From Allium sativum (lineage: Eukaryota; Streptophyta; Magnoliopsida; Asparagales; Amaryllidaceae): a stretch of 64,000 nt of DNA. Shown piece after piece: positions 36,966 through 48,310 of this stretch. The stretch covers positions 147,926,197-147,990,196 of the forward strand of contig CM060924.1 of the NCBI GenBank assembly GCA_030737875.1, read 5' to 3'. How positions within the stretch are numbered: the stretch's first letter is position 1; the number at the start of each line of letters is the position of its first letter. The notes beneath the pieces are model-generated. The model did not search any database and had not been told where the DNA came from. It saw only the letters and a program-made list of their open reading frames with translations. Both the position numbers and the translations under genes were made by a program.

Positions 36966-37478
36966 TTAAAATTGAAAACCAATCTTGTTCATCTCAATAA
37001 AAATATTCAAGAGTTTGAAAAGGAAACTCTGATCTTAAAAGAAAACAAGATTGAGTTATCAAGTTTGAATAACTTTTTACAAAAGGAATTTGAAATTTTT
37101 AAGACTGATATATATTCCAAATTTGAAATTGCAGAAAATGAAAATTTGGTGAAAAGTGGTTTGATTTTGAAAGAACTTGAAAATGAGATTGAAAAATCCA
37201 AGAATTTTGAGTCTGAAAAACAAAAACGATTTGAACTTGAAATTTCCGAATCCCGAGCCAAAATTAAATTGCTTGAAAATGAGAATTTGGTTTTGAAACA
37301 GTCCAACGCTGAACAGAAGATCGCTATAGATAATTGCTCAAATTTACTAAAAGAAAATAGCGATCTAAAATCCAAAATTCAACGATTAGAATCAACTTTG
37401 GATAAATTTTCTAGTGGGGAAAAATCGTTGAATATGTTGTTACAAAACCAAGTTTCTATTAGAAATTCTTGGCTTTGA
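36966..37478 (+). pseudogene. gag: gag, coiled-coil part, same frame after the stop
   Basis: In frame with the preceding piece and separated from it only by the TGA. The 168 codons are rich in Glu, Lys, Leu and Asn with heptad-like spacing (LENENLVLKQSNAEQK, LKSKIQRLESTLDKF), i.e. a long coiled coil as in SIRE-type Gag proteins. Ends at a TGA (37476-37478) that arises from a shift, since the +1 frame runs on without a stop. Confidence 0.75.
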
Positions 37479-37821
37479 GAAAAATGATGTTTTCGGAAAA
37501 CAAAATTCAATTGATTTGAAAAATCCTTTAGACTGCTTTGGAAAGAATCGATATGGAAATTCAAACTTTGATAATCGCAAAGGATTTTTGAATCATAAAC
37601 ATGATGAGAATTTGTTTTATAATAAACTATTTGAACAATCCTGGATCCCAAAAAGGAATAAAACAAAATTTGTTAAATTCAAACAGATCTGGGTTCCTAA
37701 AGGTACAAAAGTGAATTCAGATGGGTTGTTGTATAAACAAGTTTGGGTACCAAAATATGTGAATAAAACTGTGAGTGGTTTTACAAACTTTGTTAGACCA
37801 CTCGATCCACTAAACCATTAG
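37479..37821 (+). pseudogene. gag: gag, C-terminal part in the +1 frame
   Basis: Continues in the next frame from GFEKNDVFG to a TAG at 37819-37821. Contains three copies of a W(V/I)PK motif (SWIPKRN, QIWVPKG, QVWVPKY) spaced 17-20 residues apart, a repeat I associate with SIRE-like Gag C-termini. After it no protease or integrase frame follows. Confidence 0.7.
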
Positions 37822-40800
37822 GTACCTGTGGAGGATGAGGAGCTGCTGTGCTAAAAGAAACCGAATTCAAGCTGCTCAATATTTCTGTAATACTTCTCAG
37901 TTCCTTAGCCAAGTGGGTTGAGTTAGAGATTCTTTTGCTTACATCATATTCTGGTATGATCTATAAACTCAACTTTGTAAATATTTTTTTATTTTCTTTG
38001 TTTATTCCTCCTTCTACCCCATTCTATATTTTGTTTTTGATTTGTCACTGTCATATTATTTTTTATTCTGGGCTTCCTTAAAACTTCCAATTGTAGAATA
38101 CTGGAAATTCACTTCATTTATATAATACTCTAATGTTTTAACCATTTCCAGATCTTGAATTTAAGCTTGTAAATTCTGCAATTGTTTTGAGGTTTATTTT
38201 CTGTTTTCTGAATTCATAACAGTGTTGATGCATTCATATCATATCTTGAACACTGTCAATATGAATTCTAATTTTTTTTTAGATCTGAAAAACCATTGAA
38301 ATATCACACATTTCTGCTGTTCCGAGTTTATTCTAATTCATTTTAGAAAAGCTTGAAATATTATACTCATTACAACACTCTGCTATTTACCAGTTGTGGT
38401 AATTTCATTGATTTTCAGATTGGCTTGGATATTTTGTTTGGTCTTGAATCCTTGCTTACATCTTGAAATTTGTTGTTATTCATGATCATCTAGTTTGTTT
38501 TTGTTTGTTTGAGATCACTTGAAAGTTCATGATATTTTGAATCTTACACACCTCTCAGATCTGAATTTATTATCCTGTGTAATTGATTCATTGTATCTCA
38601 AGATTTACATTTTTTTAAGTGATTTTAAACAAACCACTATTTTTGGATCATGAATTATTAATCAACCTTGATGTAAATGATTTGAAATTTGTCTTGTGAT
38701 TGTCAGAAAAATTTGTGAAAATTTCTTTTGAAAAATGGTCATTAAAACTCACTGCTATTTCATGACGTATTTGATTTGAATATATGTTTGTTTAAAATCA
38801 TTTGAAATTATTGATTTATTGAATCTTACACATATCTTGAATCTAAAATTAATATTCTGGTGTGATTGATTCACTGAATCTTGAGAATTTCATATTCCTT
38901 AAATGATTTCAAATAAATGATTTTTTTTATCATTAGATCATAAATTGTCTTATGTGACTGACATCTTGACAAGTATGATTTGAAACTATGCTCTGTGTTG
39001 CTCTGATACTGTTTTGAAAAATGTTTGTTCTGGAATCACATGCTTGCTGCTCTGGTACATGTGCATAATCTATTATCTGTCTGTTTGTGCTTGGTACTTA
39101 ATAATTTTTTTTGTCTATGACATTCTTGTTCAGTATCATGTTAAAATTCCTCGTAAATAGAGACACCAAGTGGTATCAGAAGCGCCTTATATTTGTTTCA
39201 CCCATCTGTACTGAGATTCAAATTTTTCACCTTGTATAGATCCATACATTTTTTTTCCTTATACAAATAAATGTGCTAAATTTGTCTGGCTGGGTTTGTG
39301 TTTAAATTACTTTAGCCTGAGATGTCCATGATAGTTCATTAGGGTGTAATTAAATTCCTCGATAAGCGAGAACATTTGGTATCAGCCTTTTTCGCTTATC
39401 TGTTTTTTTGAATTATCAGCCCTGTATAGATTCAATTTTTTTATAAATTTGTTTAATTTCTTCTTGTAATTGTTTTTCAATTTTAAAATTATTTATTTTT
39501 TATTCATTCAGAAATTGAAATCAATATCCAATTTGTGCTGTGTTTATAATTAATCAAAATTATTATCAGTTTTTGAAATTGTGATGAATTGTGACTGCAG
39601 TGTATTTCACAACAAGAGGAGATTATATTTGGATTTTCATGATGGTTGAATATTAATTATAATATCTTTGAACTGGCAAATATTTCACGACCATCTCCTT
39701 TATCTATCACCCGTCTACCATCCACCATGATTTTATATTAATATGGAGAGTTTATTTTTTTTTAAGAAAAATCATCTTGTTTTAAAACAGTGAAAATTAT
39801 GTGTGATAGAAATGGGACTATATTATTATTCAGAATTAGTGATAATTGAAAATTTTCAATAATCCCGGTACAGTCGAGCATATTTCATAATATGATTAAT
39901 TTAGAAATTTATTTCACAAACCATTTCTGTACCTACCACTTTCTATCATCCATATTGGTTTTATATAACGAGGAGTTTTTTCCTTCTAAAAGCTGAAAAT
40001 GATAAAAATATAATTAATACATAAGTGTGTCTCTAATCTCATTTAAAAATCCAAGCTCTGGTTATGCATGGTTATGAGACAACTTATAATTTAAGTTGCG
40101 ACTGACTCCATTTAAAAATCCAAGCTCTGGTTATGCGTGGTCAGTGTGCTCTTAATAAAAAATAAAAGAAAAGGAAAAATGTGCTATAAAATTGAAATAA
40201 ATTTGAAATTCTCCTCTGAGTATAAAAACCAGCCTATCGATCCATTTTCTATTTGTGAAATGTGTTAATATCTTATGATGTATTATGATTTGTTAATTGA
40301 TAGCTATTGGGATTTGAGATTATACGATTTTATCATTTAAGTTGAATTATTAATTATAGCTCAAATCCATCACTGTTTTTGTGCTTTATTTTTATAAAAA
40401 TTCTTTAATAAAAATCCTTGGAAATAATTGAAATAATTTTTTAAAACTCTCTCCATTATATAAATCTCATCGTAAATCCATCATTATCTACAATGTGAAA
40501 TATGCCACCTGTTCTCAGTATATTATGATTTTCGTTTGACTGATTGAGATTTATGATGACCATTCTTCTTCTTAGGCTAAAATTATATTTTTAGTCAATT
40601 CTTCATCTATATTTTAGAATTCTATATCCTTTTGATGATAATAAAAGGGGGAGAATGGATTAGATTTTGATTTATGAGTGAATACTCTATAAATATTTTT
40701 ACTTTTGAAAATTCATTATCATTCAGTTCAATTCACTCATGCACAGTTATAGGGGGAGCTAATAAATAGGGAGAGTTCAATATTCACTGTCAAACACATC

Positions 40801-40850
40801 TATTGTATACAAAATCTTTTATTTGTTTATCATCATCAAAAGAGGGAGAT
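37822..40850 (+). other. Non-coding 3' interior of the copia element
   Basis: Three kilobases of T-rich DNA where pol would be. No RT, integrase or envelope-like motif. It contains two PBS-like words in a 200-bp duplicated context (39147-39440), a 34-bp direct repeat with centres near 40060 and 40125 (ATTTAAAAATCCAAGCTCTG...), and three purine runs before the 3' LTR: GGGGGAG at 40648, 40753 and the functional one ending 40850. Confidence 0.7.
40838..40850 (+). other. Polypurine tract of the copia element
   Basis: AAAAGAGGGAGAT directly before the 3' LTR start TGTTGTATAT. Confidence 0.88.
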
Positions 40851-43800
40851 TGTTGTATATAACGGTGTTGTATACACAATTATATGATTTTTGTTTGATG
40901 ATAACAACCAAATAAATATTATTTTAATGTGCTTGATATTGTACTGTTATTGTAAAACACAGACTAGAATATAATATTTATATTTAATTAAAATACAACT
41001 GTACAGAAATTTAAATATTCACAGTATTTGATTTAAATAGAGTATTTTATTTCAAACTTTCAAACAGTACAAATCTTAACAACTCCACTATTTGTACATC
41101 TTTGTTATACAATACATTTCAATTTCATATACATATCAGCTCCTCATTATAGAATAACTCAGTCACTCATTTTGTACATACAGTCTCAACACTCATATTT
41201 ACATGCATACACTTTGACACATTCACTGACACTACACACTGTCTTCTTATCTTTAGTCTTCTGTCTTCATTGCTTACAGTCAGTCCAGTCATCACCTGCT
41301 TACCTGTCACATGAAATACACACACAGTATACTGCAATAGAAATAAAACACATGCAAATATAAATTTTATTTTTAAAATTCCATTTGCCTCAGTTTTCTG
41401 GTGTGTTTCTCATCCTTTTTCTATGACTTGATCTGATTTATAAAATCATCAATCTGTGTCTAGACAGTATACAATACAGGGACAGGAAATCTCTTCTGAT
41501 GGCTGCATATACACATGTATATAAATATACACGTGTGCACTGCCTCGCCAATCAGCGAGCAACTGAGGAGTAGCCACACGGACCTGCTCGACTCAGTGCA
41601 TATGAATATGGTCGACAGCTCAAACAAGTTTCAAAGAAAAGCTCAAGTATAAGATCAAATGTACGAGCATCGACATGGCAAGAAAGTGCAAACATGCGAA
41701 CAAGCTAAATGGCCGAGCATATGAATATGGCAACTATACATGGACATAGCAAAGAAGTGAAATCATGGTGCAGCAATGTACATGGAGCAAGTGGGCACAA
41801 AGTTAAAGGCAGCATGGGCCGAGCATAAAGCATAGACAACTCAAAGTGGTCGAGCACACATCAAAATGGTCAATGTATAATAAAGCAACAAATTCATGCT
41901 CAAAGCAAATGATTCAAGAAACAGTGCAGCATATAGATAAACAAATGCAACATCAAGTTATTAATGCAAATAAGTGAGTCAAGACATGGTCGAGCTACAT
42001 ATGGAACTTTTCAGCATGGTTCGGTTCAAAGGTGCACAAATGCATGAATGCACAGTACCCAACTACACAACACAAATAGCAAAGTGGAAAGAGCATGGCA
42101 AATCGAAAAGCATTTCAGCATGGTGGTGTCAAATACACTTTTTTCTAAAACAAGATGATCAAGAGCAAGTGCAAAAACAATGCAACTCAGCTGCAAGTGG
42201 ACACACAACAATTACAAACAGAAATGCATATATATTATGCAACATCAATAATAGCAACACAAGCCAAATTCAAAAGACTGCTTTAAAGTGGTGTAGCATG
42301 TATATGCAACAATTGTGTACGAGTGGTCAGATCAGAGCATCTATACAGTGAACAAAGTGACTCAAGTTCAAACTCAACTTCAGTGAAGAACATTGATGAC
42401 ATGTACAGCTAATGGCGCAACAAGATGATGCATGTGCACAAACATTTTCAGGTGAGCTTATGTATACATCAACAACAATGCAAAACAACTCAAATCCAGT
42501 TCATCAAGATATGGTCAACCCTACAAGTACATGTGTGTGTGTGCTTATCGAATTTTATCTGTCAAGCAATTCCAGAAATATATATATATATATACATTTA
42601 TATTTATATATATATATTTATATATATATTTATATAACATTGATTGGCAAGAAGAAAAATCTGTCTTAAGTCAGCATGCAGGAATTCATGGATAGCAGAA
42701 AACTTGATGAATGGTTCATATATGGCAATATTAAATCATACATGGGACCAGTTAAATTGAAGCATTGATTTTGCTCATATATGGGAAGTGCTATTCAAAT
42801 CATTTCGACATATTTCCAGGTTTACAAATGCACAAATTTTGGCAAGAAACAACCAAGTTTTCTTATTTACAGAGAATCAAATGGGAAAGTTTATTTCCAG
42901 AGAAATCAATTTTCGAAAACTGGGTTACACAAGAATATTTGGCAACAATTTAAAGCGTTCCAGAATTGACATATCTCAATCAAAGCCAAAGTTTTTTTTA
43001 AAAAAAAAACCCAAAAAGTGGCATATTCTATCATGGAATCAATCAAGCAAATGTGGACAAGCGATTTTATTCTCAACATGTTTAGGCAACAAATTCATTC
43101 CAGGATAGTATTGAAATGCACCACAACAAATCAGGAAAACTTTCAAAGCCGAGGAAATCAAAAGAGGAAAACCGCAAGAAATCAGATCGAATCAAGGCAT
43201 ATACGAAATCAGACGTTATTAGGGTTTTATTTTTACCCTATATTACACACAGATTCATCACTGGCAAAGGGCATCGAATCCACACGCAACAATTCAAAAA
43301 GACAGCAAATCGAAAACCAACCCAACATCTCAAATCGAAAACCCAAGCATCAATAAATCAAAAGGCAGAGCAATTGAAGTTGAAATTCACTTACAACGTT
43401 TCATTAGGGTTTCGATCGAGTGCCAGAGAGGGAAACCAAATCGAAGTTCTTCAGAGAACCAGAAATCAACACCAAATCGTAGACAAAGGAAGAACACCAG
43501 AGTCGAGCTTCAGAGAGCAGCAAATTCATCAGACATCGGCCTCGATTTGGGATTCAAATCTGAAACCCTAGTTTACATTCATCAATGCCGCCATTTTTTT
43601 TCTCAGAGCAAAAGCAAAAGGAATCGGGCAAATAAATTAGAAATGGGCCGGCCAAGCTTTTCTAGGCTTAAGTGCTTTAATGTTAAAAGGGGATGACCCT
43701 TATATTTTTAAGTCCTAGGGTTTAATTTGTTTTTGTTTTTAATTTTGTATTGTGTTTTGTTTTTTGTTTTGTAAACCAAATTCAAACAGTGTCCAGATCT

Positions 43801-44203
43801 GTAAAGTCTAAGATATCAGTCAGGGTATTGACTGTCAGATTCAGAGTCTGTAAAATCTGGGTTACCGATTACAGGGTTGTAATTCGGGGAAATCTGATCG
43901 AGGGGATATCGGTCAGTCTAGGGTTTTGAGCGTAGGGTTGGGACAGGAGCAGGCGCTGCGAGTGTACATGGTCTTATATGCGGGATCTGTTTAAAACACC
44001 GAGTAGAAACCTTAGGACTGCAGCAGTAGGCAGGGTTTTGCCGAAGCTGGGTATATCTGTGTGTGATTTATTTTCTGCACTTTTATTTCTGCTGCATTCT
44101 GTGATCTGTTTATTATTTTAATATCCTGTCAGTTTTTCAATTCAGTTTAAAAACTGTGATAAACCCTATTCACCCCCCCTCTAGGGTTAATCTAGATTCA
44201 ACA
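40851..44203 (+). repeat. 3' LTR of the copia element
   Basis: Same ends as the 5' LTR. It is slightly longer, partly from a 21-bp duplication-like insert near 43310-43335 (repeated ATCGAAAACC words) and the expanded AT microsatellite. Followed by the CAAGC duplication. Confidence 0.93.
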
Positions 44204-44208
44204 CAAGC

Positions 44209-45650
44209 AACACGTCTGGACAACCTACGTAAACATTTGCAGTGGTCAACTACATGATCGACCAGTGGATTTCGCTTGCTTAGTAAATGAGCGGTCGGTC
44301 TAATGTAATGGGCTTTCGTGGGCTGCTTTAAGCCTGGCCGATCAGTGCGCAACTATTGGGCTTGGCGGGTCTGACTCAGTCGTTAACCGATGTGACGCTT
44401 TTCTCTTTCATGACGGTTGAGCTTCTCGTTGCACCTTTATATAATGCGGCCCCTTGAAAGGTCATTTCTGCACTGTTTTTCCTTCCTTTTAAAAGAAGAT
44501 TAATGGCGGACAGATCCTAACCATAGAAAACCAAAAATGGGGCTGTCTCTTTCTCTTAAATTCCTCGCCAATCCGTCTCCTTCCTTCGAGTTTCGAATTG
44601 ATTTCTCAGCCGCCAGGTTCTCTTTTACCCTTATTTTATTCTTCAACGATTTAATGTTTTACCTCTCCGAATCGATAACACTTGATTAGGTAATTGTAGA
44701 GCCTTTACTTGGTGTAAAACTGGGCCATGGTGAAACGATTTGATCATGTTACTAGATAAACCCAAAAATTGCTTTGATTTGCTTTTGTATTTATGTTTTT
44801 TTATATATTCGAGAGCAACGATGTTTGGGTTTGGCGTGAGTTGATTTGGGGTAAAGGTGACGGTTTGGTGAACTCGAACTTTTGGAATGGCAATTTTGGT
44901 ATTGAATAGTGTCAAAACTGAGTTAAACATGATTGTTGTAACTTTGTGATTGCGAATGAGAAATTTGCTACGAAATTTGGCTTTCATAGTCTTAGCTTCG
45001 ATTAATGCCCGTGTGGTGTTTAATGAAGTGCCTTGTCTGAAACGTGTTGAACGTGCATGCTGTTTAAGTCTCAGATTTCACATTGCATTGCTTGAGTTAA
45101 AAAATTTGCAGTCCTTGAATCTTATTGTGACGATTTTTCATATATTCTTGCTTCGAGATCACCATTGTAATAGTTGCATGCAACACGGAGTGTAGTTTTT
45201 AAATGCTGCTTAACTACGCTGATCTTTGCAATGCCATATTTTGAATCCAACACCCTTGCATTTCCAATAACATTGCGTACTATTTTCATGCTAGTTGTGG
45301 AAGGATGTTCAGGAAATCACCGGTCGGTTACGGCTACTGGTCGGTCCATGTTAAGTTCCTGAAGGAGTGGAGGCACCGATCGGTGTGTATGGAACAACGA
45401 CCGGTTGGTTCTACTATCCTGGGAACTTGGTGGTAACGACCGGTTTGTCCCCAGGTGCTAGTCGGTCCTGTGACTCCTTGGTATGCGACTAACACCGATC
45501 GGCCGGTTATTTCCGTTTTTCCTAGGTGATCCCTTGGAGGCCGTCCAGTTTCCTTCTTTTACTTGTTCGTTTTGATGATTAGGATGTTGACAACAAAAAA
45601 ATGATTGGCTAGTTCCATTTTTATGGAGGATGGAACCATCTTCTGGAAAA
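44209..45650 (-). other. 3' non-coding DNA of the Tat element, copia-distal part
   Basis: Continues the Tat element after the copia duplication. No long frame. Contains a cluster of ACCGGTCGGT-like words at 45318-45508 that resembles the LTRs of the same element, and an isolated earlier set around 44222-44345. Confidence 0.6.
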
Positions 45651-46268
45651 CTTAGGACAAAGAGGTTTTTTGATCTAGACAGTTAGACAACCGGTCAACC
45701 CTCTGTGAACTCTCCTCCGTTCATTTTCCCTTCTTATCCAGAGCTTCAAACGATTGTGAACAGGCCTCGCTACACTCCAGGAGCATGCAATGCCAAACTT
45801 GCCAGACGACTCCCGGGCTGGAACTTGTAGGGGGTCTCCTTCAACCTGGATGTGTCCAATTCCGACCGACAGGTGACATCCAATGACGTGGTTGTCGCCA
45901 AGTCTAGATTGCTCAGTCGCATGGAGGATACCCTGCAACAGTTTGAGAGGCATATGGACATGCTCAAAGACCATACTACGAGGAAGCTTCAGGACTGGCA
46001 CACATTGGCTGGGGATCTGCAAAGGCTCCATCAAGAGAACCTTGAGTGCATTGCAGTTTCAGAAGATGATAAGAAGAAGTTGATCCATGCTTTGAGAGAC
46101 CGGGATGATGTCGTCGCTGCCTTCCCTAAGGGAGACGTTGAGCTGGTGGGTTCATCTGGCAAGAGGCTAGCTTCTGACGCTTCCCCATCGGGTTCTACTT
46201 TGATGAAGAGGAAGGTGGGAAGGCCCCGGAAGAACCAGAACGCGTATCTCTCCCCTCATGGTACTTGA
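45651..46268 (+). pseudogene. Antisense additional ORF of the Tat element (coiled coil plus AT-hook-like motif)
   Basis: Runs opposite to gag-pol. The clear open part is 45852-46268 (138 codons, opening at GTG). The same frame is readable upstream from about 45711 (PFIFPSYPELQTIVN...) across a single TAG at 45828-45830. Residues about 18-75 of the open part are charged and leucine-spaced (SRMEDTLQQFERHMDMLKDH), suggesting a coiled coil. Near the end KRKVGRPRKNQ contains the GRP core of an AT-hook. Extra ORFs, some antisense, between pol and the 3' LTR are a known feature of Tat-lineage elements, which supports the call. Function unknown. Confidence 0.6.
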
Positions 46269-47340
46269 CAGTTTTTGGCTTTATGAACTTTCACTATAGA
46301 CCGGTTGTACTTAAGCGAGTTCCGGTCCTCGCCTTTAGCTTCTAAACTAGTTTATGCTGATGTACTATGACCGTGTTTGTCGTCCCATTTTGACGTTAAT
46401 GGTATGTTGGTTGATGCTCAGTTAGATAGGTTACTTGATTCACATCTCTTTTTCTTTTATATGCTTTCACTCGACATGCCTTGCACCTGAAACCAGTATG
46501 TTGCTATCTGCGAACTAACCGACCAGTAGTTGGAGACAATGACAGATCGGTTCATCATCGATCGATTGCTGGAGGCAATGACCGACCGGTTGTCTTCTGC
46601 TTAAAGCCGACCGAAGTCACTATCCATTAGCAATGTACTAATACCACTCTTATACGATGACACTTTGACTTTGCAGTTCTATGATTCGATTCTGTATTGC
46701 CGAAATAAAACTGTGTTATGCATATTGTACTTGAACTTTTTCATAATTTGCTATTTTGTATTTTGGCACTTGTTTTCTTTTCGTGCTTGCAACACATAAT
46801 TTCCATGCTGCAAGTCATTTGTTAGCGAAATAATTGGCACTAAAGTAACCTTGTGGCGTTTTTGGTAAGTTATTTTCCACTTGTGGCCATGAGTCATTAT
46901 TGGTTGGACTTTGCTTGACCAACTTTAATGGATTTCTTTGATTCTAACAAGGGCAATTTTTGAAATTTCATTATAAATTTGCCTTTGTCATTTCTAAGTT
47001 CCACTTTGTTGTTCAGATTAACTTAAAGTCATGATGAGTTTGTGGTATGTCTTAAGAAGTGAGCATCGTTGAATCCCTTTAATGCTGTGGTGATGCCCCC
47101 ATACCAAAATTCGTCATGACTTCAAGGGTTGAGCATGCCATTACATGGCCGAATTTATTTGGAATCCTATGATCACGTGTTTTTGCCATTGCCGAGTTCC
47201 TTGGCATGATGGCGATCAGAGGTTTCCAATTTGGTCAGTCCTACCTATGCTATTTTTATGGAGATGAATTCTTACTTTTGTGCCCCTGCTTGAGAGGCCT
47301 TCTATTTTATATATTCAATCCTACTTCTCGCTAGCCCGGT
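46269..47340 (-). other. 3' non-coding DNA of the Tat element, middle part
   Basis: No frame of note. GACCGGTTG/GATCGGTT words recur at 46518-46620. The remainder is T-rich single-copy-looking sequence. Confidence 0.55.
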
Positions 47341-47370
47341 AATCCGGACCCTTTGGAGATTAGATTTAAA

Positions 47371-47820
47371 CATATATCCCCAAAGAGGTTTTATATTTTG
47401 TTTTTCCGAGGAAGTATTTGTAAAACCCTTTATTCTTTGTGACTGAATGACTCAGCCACTTATAGAATTTGTAGAGCTCCTTTAAGAAAGTCTTTGGGTC
47501 CGTCACTAACAGAATTCGGAAGACTCAGCATATGATCGGATGCCCCGGTAGGGGTCTTTATAATCTGTTAGTAACTAGATTTGGAGGACCCAGAATCGAT
47601 AGTTGGATTTGGAAGATCCAACATTTGAACGGATGCCCCCAAAGGGGTCTTTCAGAACCCAGTGTTTGTACCGTTATCCAGCCATGTATCAACGGCATCG
47701 ACAATTAACTTAGTGCCCCTTGGGGAGGTCTTTGGTTTAGAAACCCAATGTTTGTCGCAATTCGGCCATGAATCAATGGCGTTGGCGATTGATTGGGTGC
47801 CTCTCGGGGAGGTCTTTGAT
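47371..47820. repeat. Degenerate 81-93-bp tandem repeat with small CCCC/GGGG hairpins
   Basis: The word GGTCTTT ends successive units at 47553, 47646, 47727 and 47811. Each is preceded by a mini-palindrome: GCCCCGGTAGGGG, GCCCCCAAAGGGG, GCCCCTTGGGG and GCCTCTCGGGG. A fifth, weaker one is TCCCCAAAGAGG at 47378. The last two units align along their length (CCCAxTGTTTGT, GGCCATGxATCAA). Short tandem repeats in this position, between pol and 3' LTR, are known in Tat elements. Confidence 0.75.
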
Positions 47821-48310
47821 TTTTTAATCGCGTGGTTTTTCGGGGTAAACGCTAGCTTATTTATCGGTTCTTACCGCGATTTGCTATAGCTAGGGTTTGT
47901 AAACTTGCAATTAAGAAGCTGCCCCTTTAATGAAACTTACGACTTCGTTTGGAATTTGGACGCTGTATCATTTGACAGACTCGTTACTGATATTCCGTTT
48001 TTGCACCATTATGCTTCCACATCTTCGGATTTACTGCGAATGAAGTTTCAAGCATCAAGTATTGGGCATTTGAGCTATCCCGATCAGGGATGTGCTATAA
48101 CGGTTTCCAGGATTTGTTGAGTTACAATGATGTTATAATCTCCTTTGGCTGACCTACAATCAAAATCGATTTTTTAGCGAAAAATTTGCAAATGTACGAT
48201 TTAAGTAGGTGATGCAGCTTCTCTTCATTTGTATTCATAAAGTTCGTAATAATGTTGCATGGTATCTACAATGCACGATATTTACAAGTTTAGAACATAT
48301 GAAGGAAATG

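Larger units (their letters stand above)
33025..44203 (+). mobile_element. Non-autonomous SIRE-like Ty1/copia retrotransposon
   Basis: LTRs 33025-36335 (3,311 bp) and 40851-44203 (3,353 bp), both TGTTGTATAT...CAACA, exact TSD CAAGC (33020-33024 and 44204-44208), PBS TGGTATCAGAGCC (36338-36350) and PPT AAAAGAGGGAGAT before the 3' LTR. About 2.4% difference in the first 500 bp of the LTRs. The interior has only a broken gag (36375-37821) and 3 kb of non-coding DNA; no protease, integrase, RT or RNase H motif. LTRs of 3.3 kb are long for this lineage. It lies in the 3' non-coding part of the Tat element, in opposite orientation. Confidence 0.95.

Noticed and set aside
37007..37375. A 122-codon minus-strand frame.
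   Set aside because: It is the mirror of the Lys/Glu/Asn-rich gag coiled coil, giving Phe/Ser-rich text; a shadow frame.
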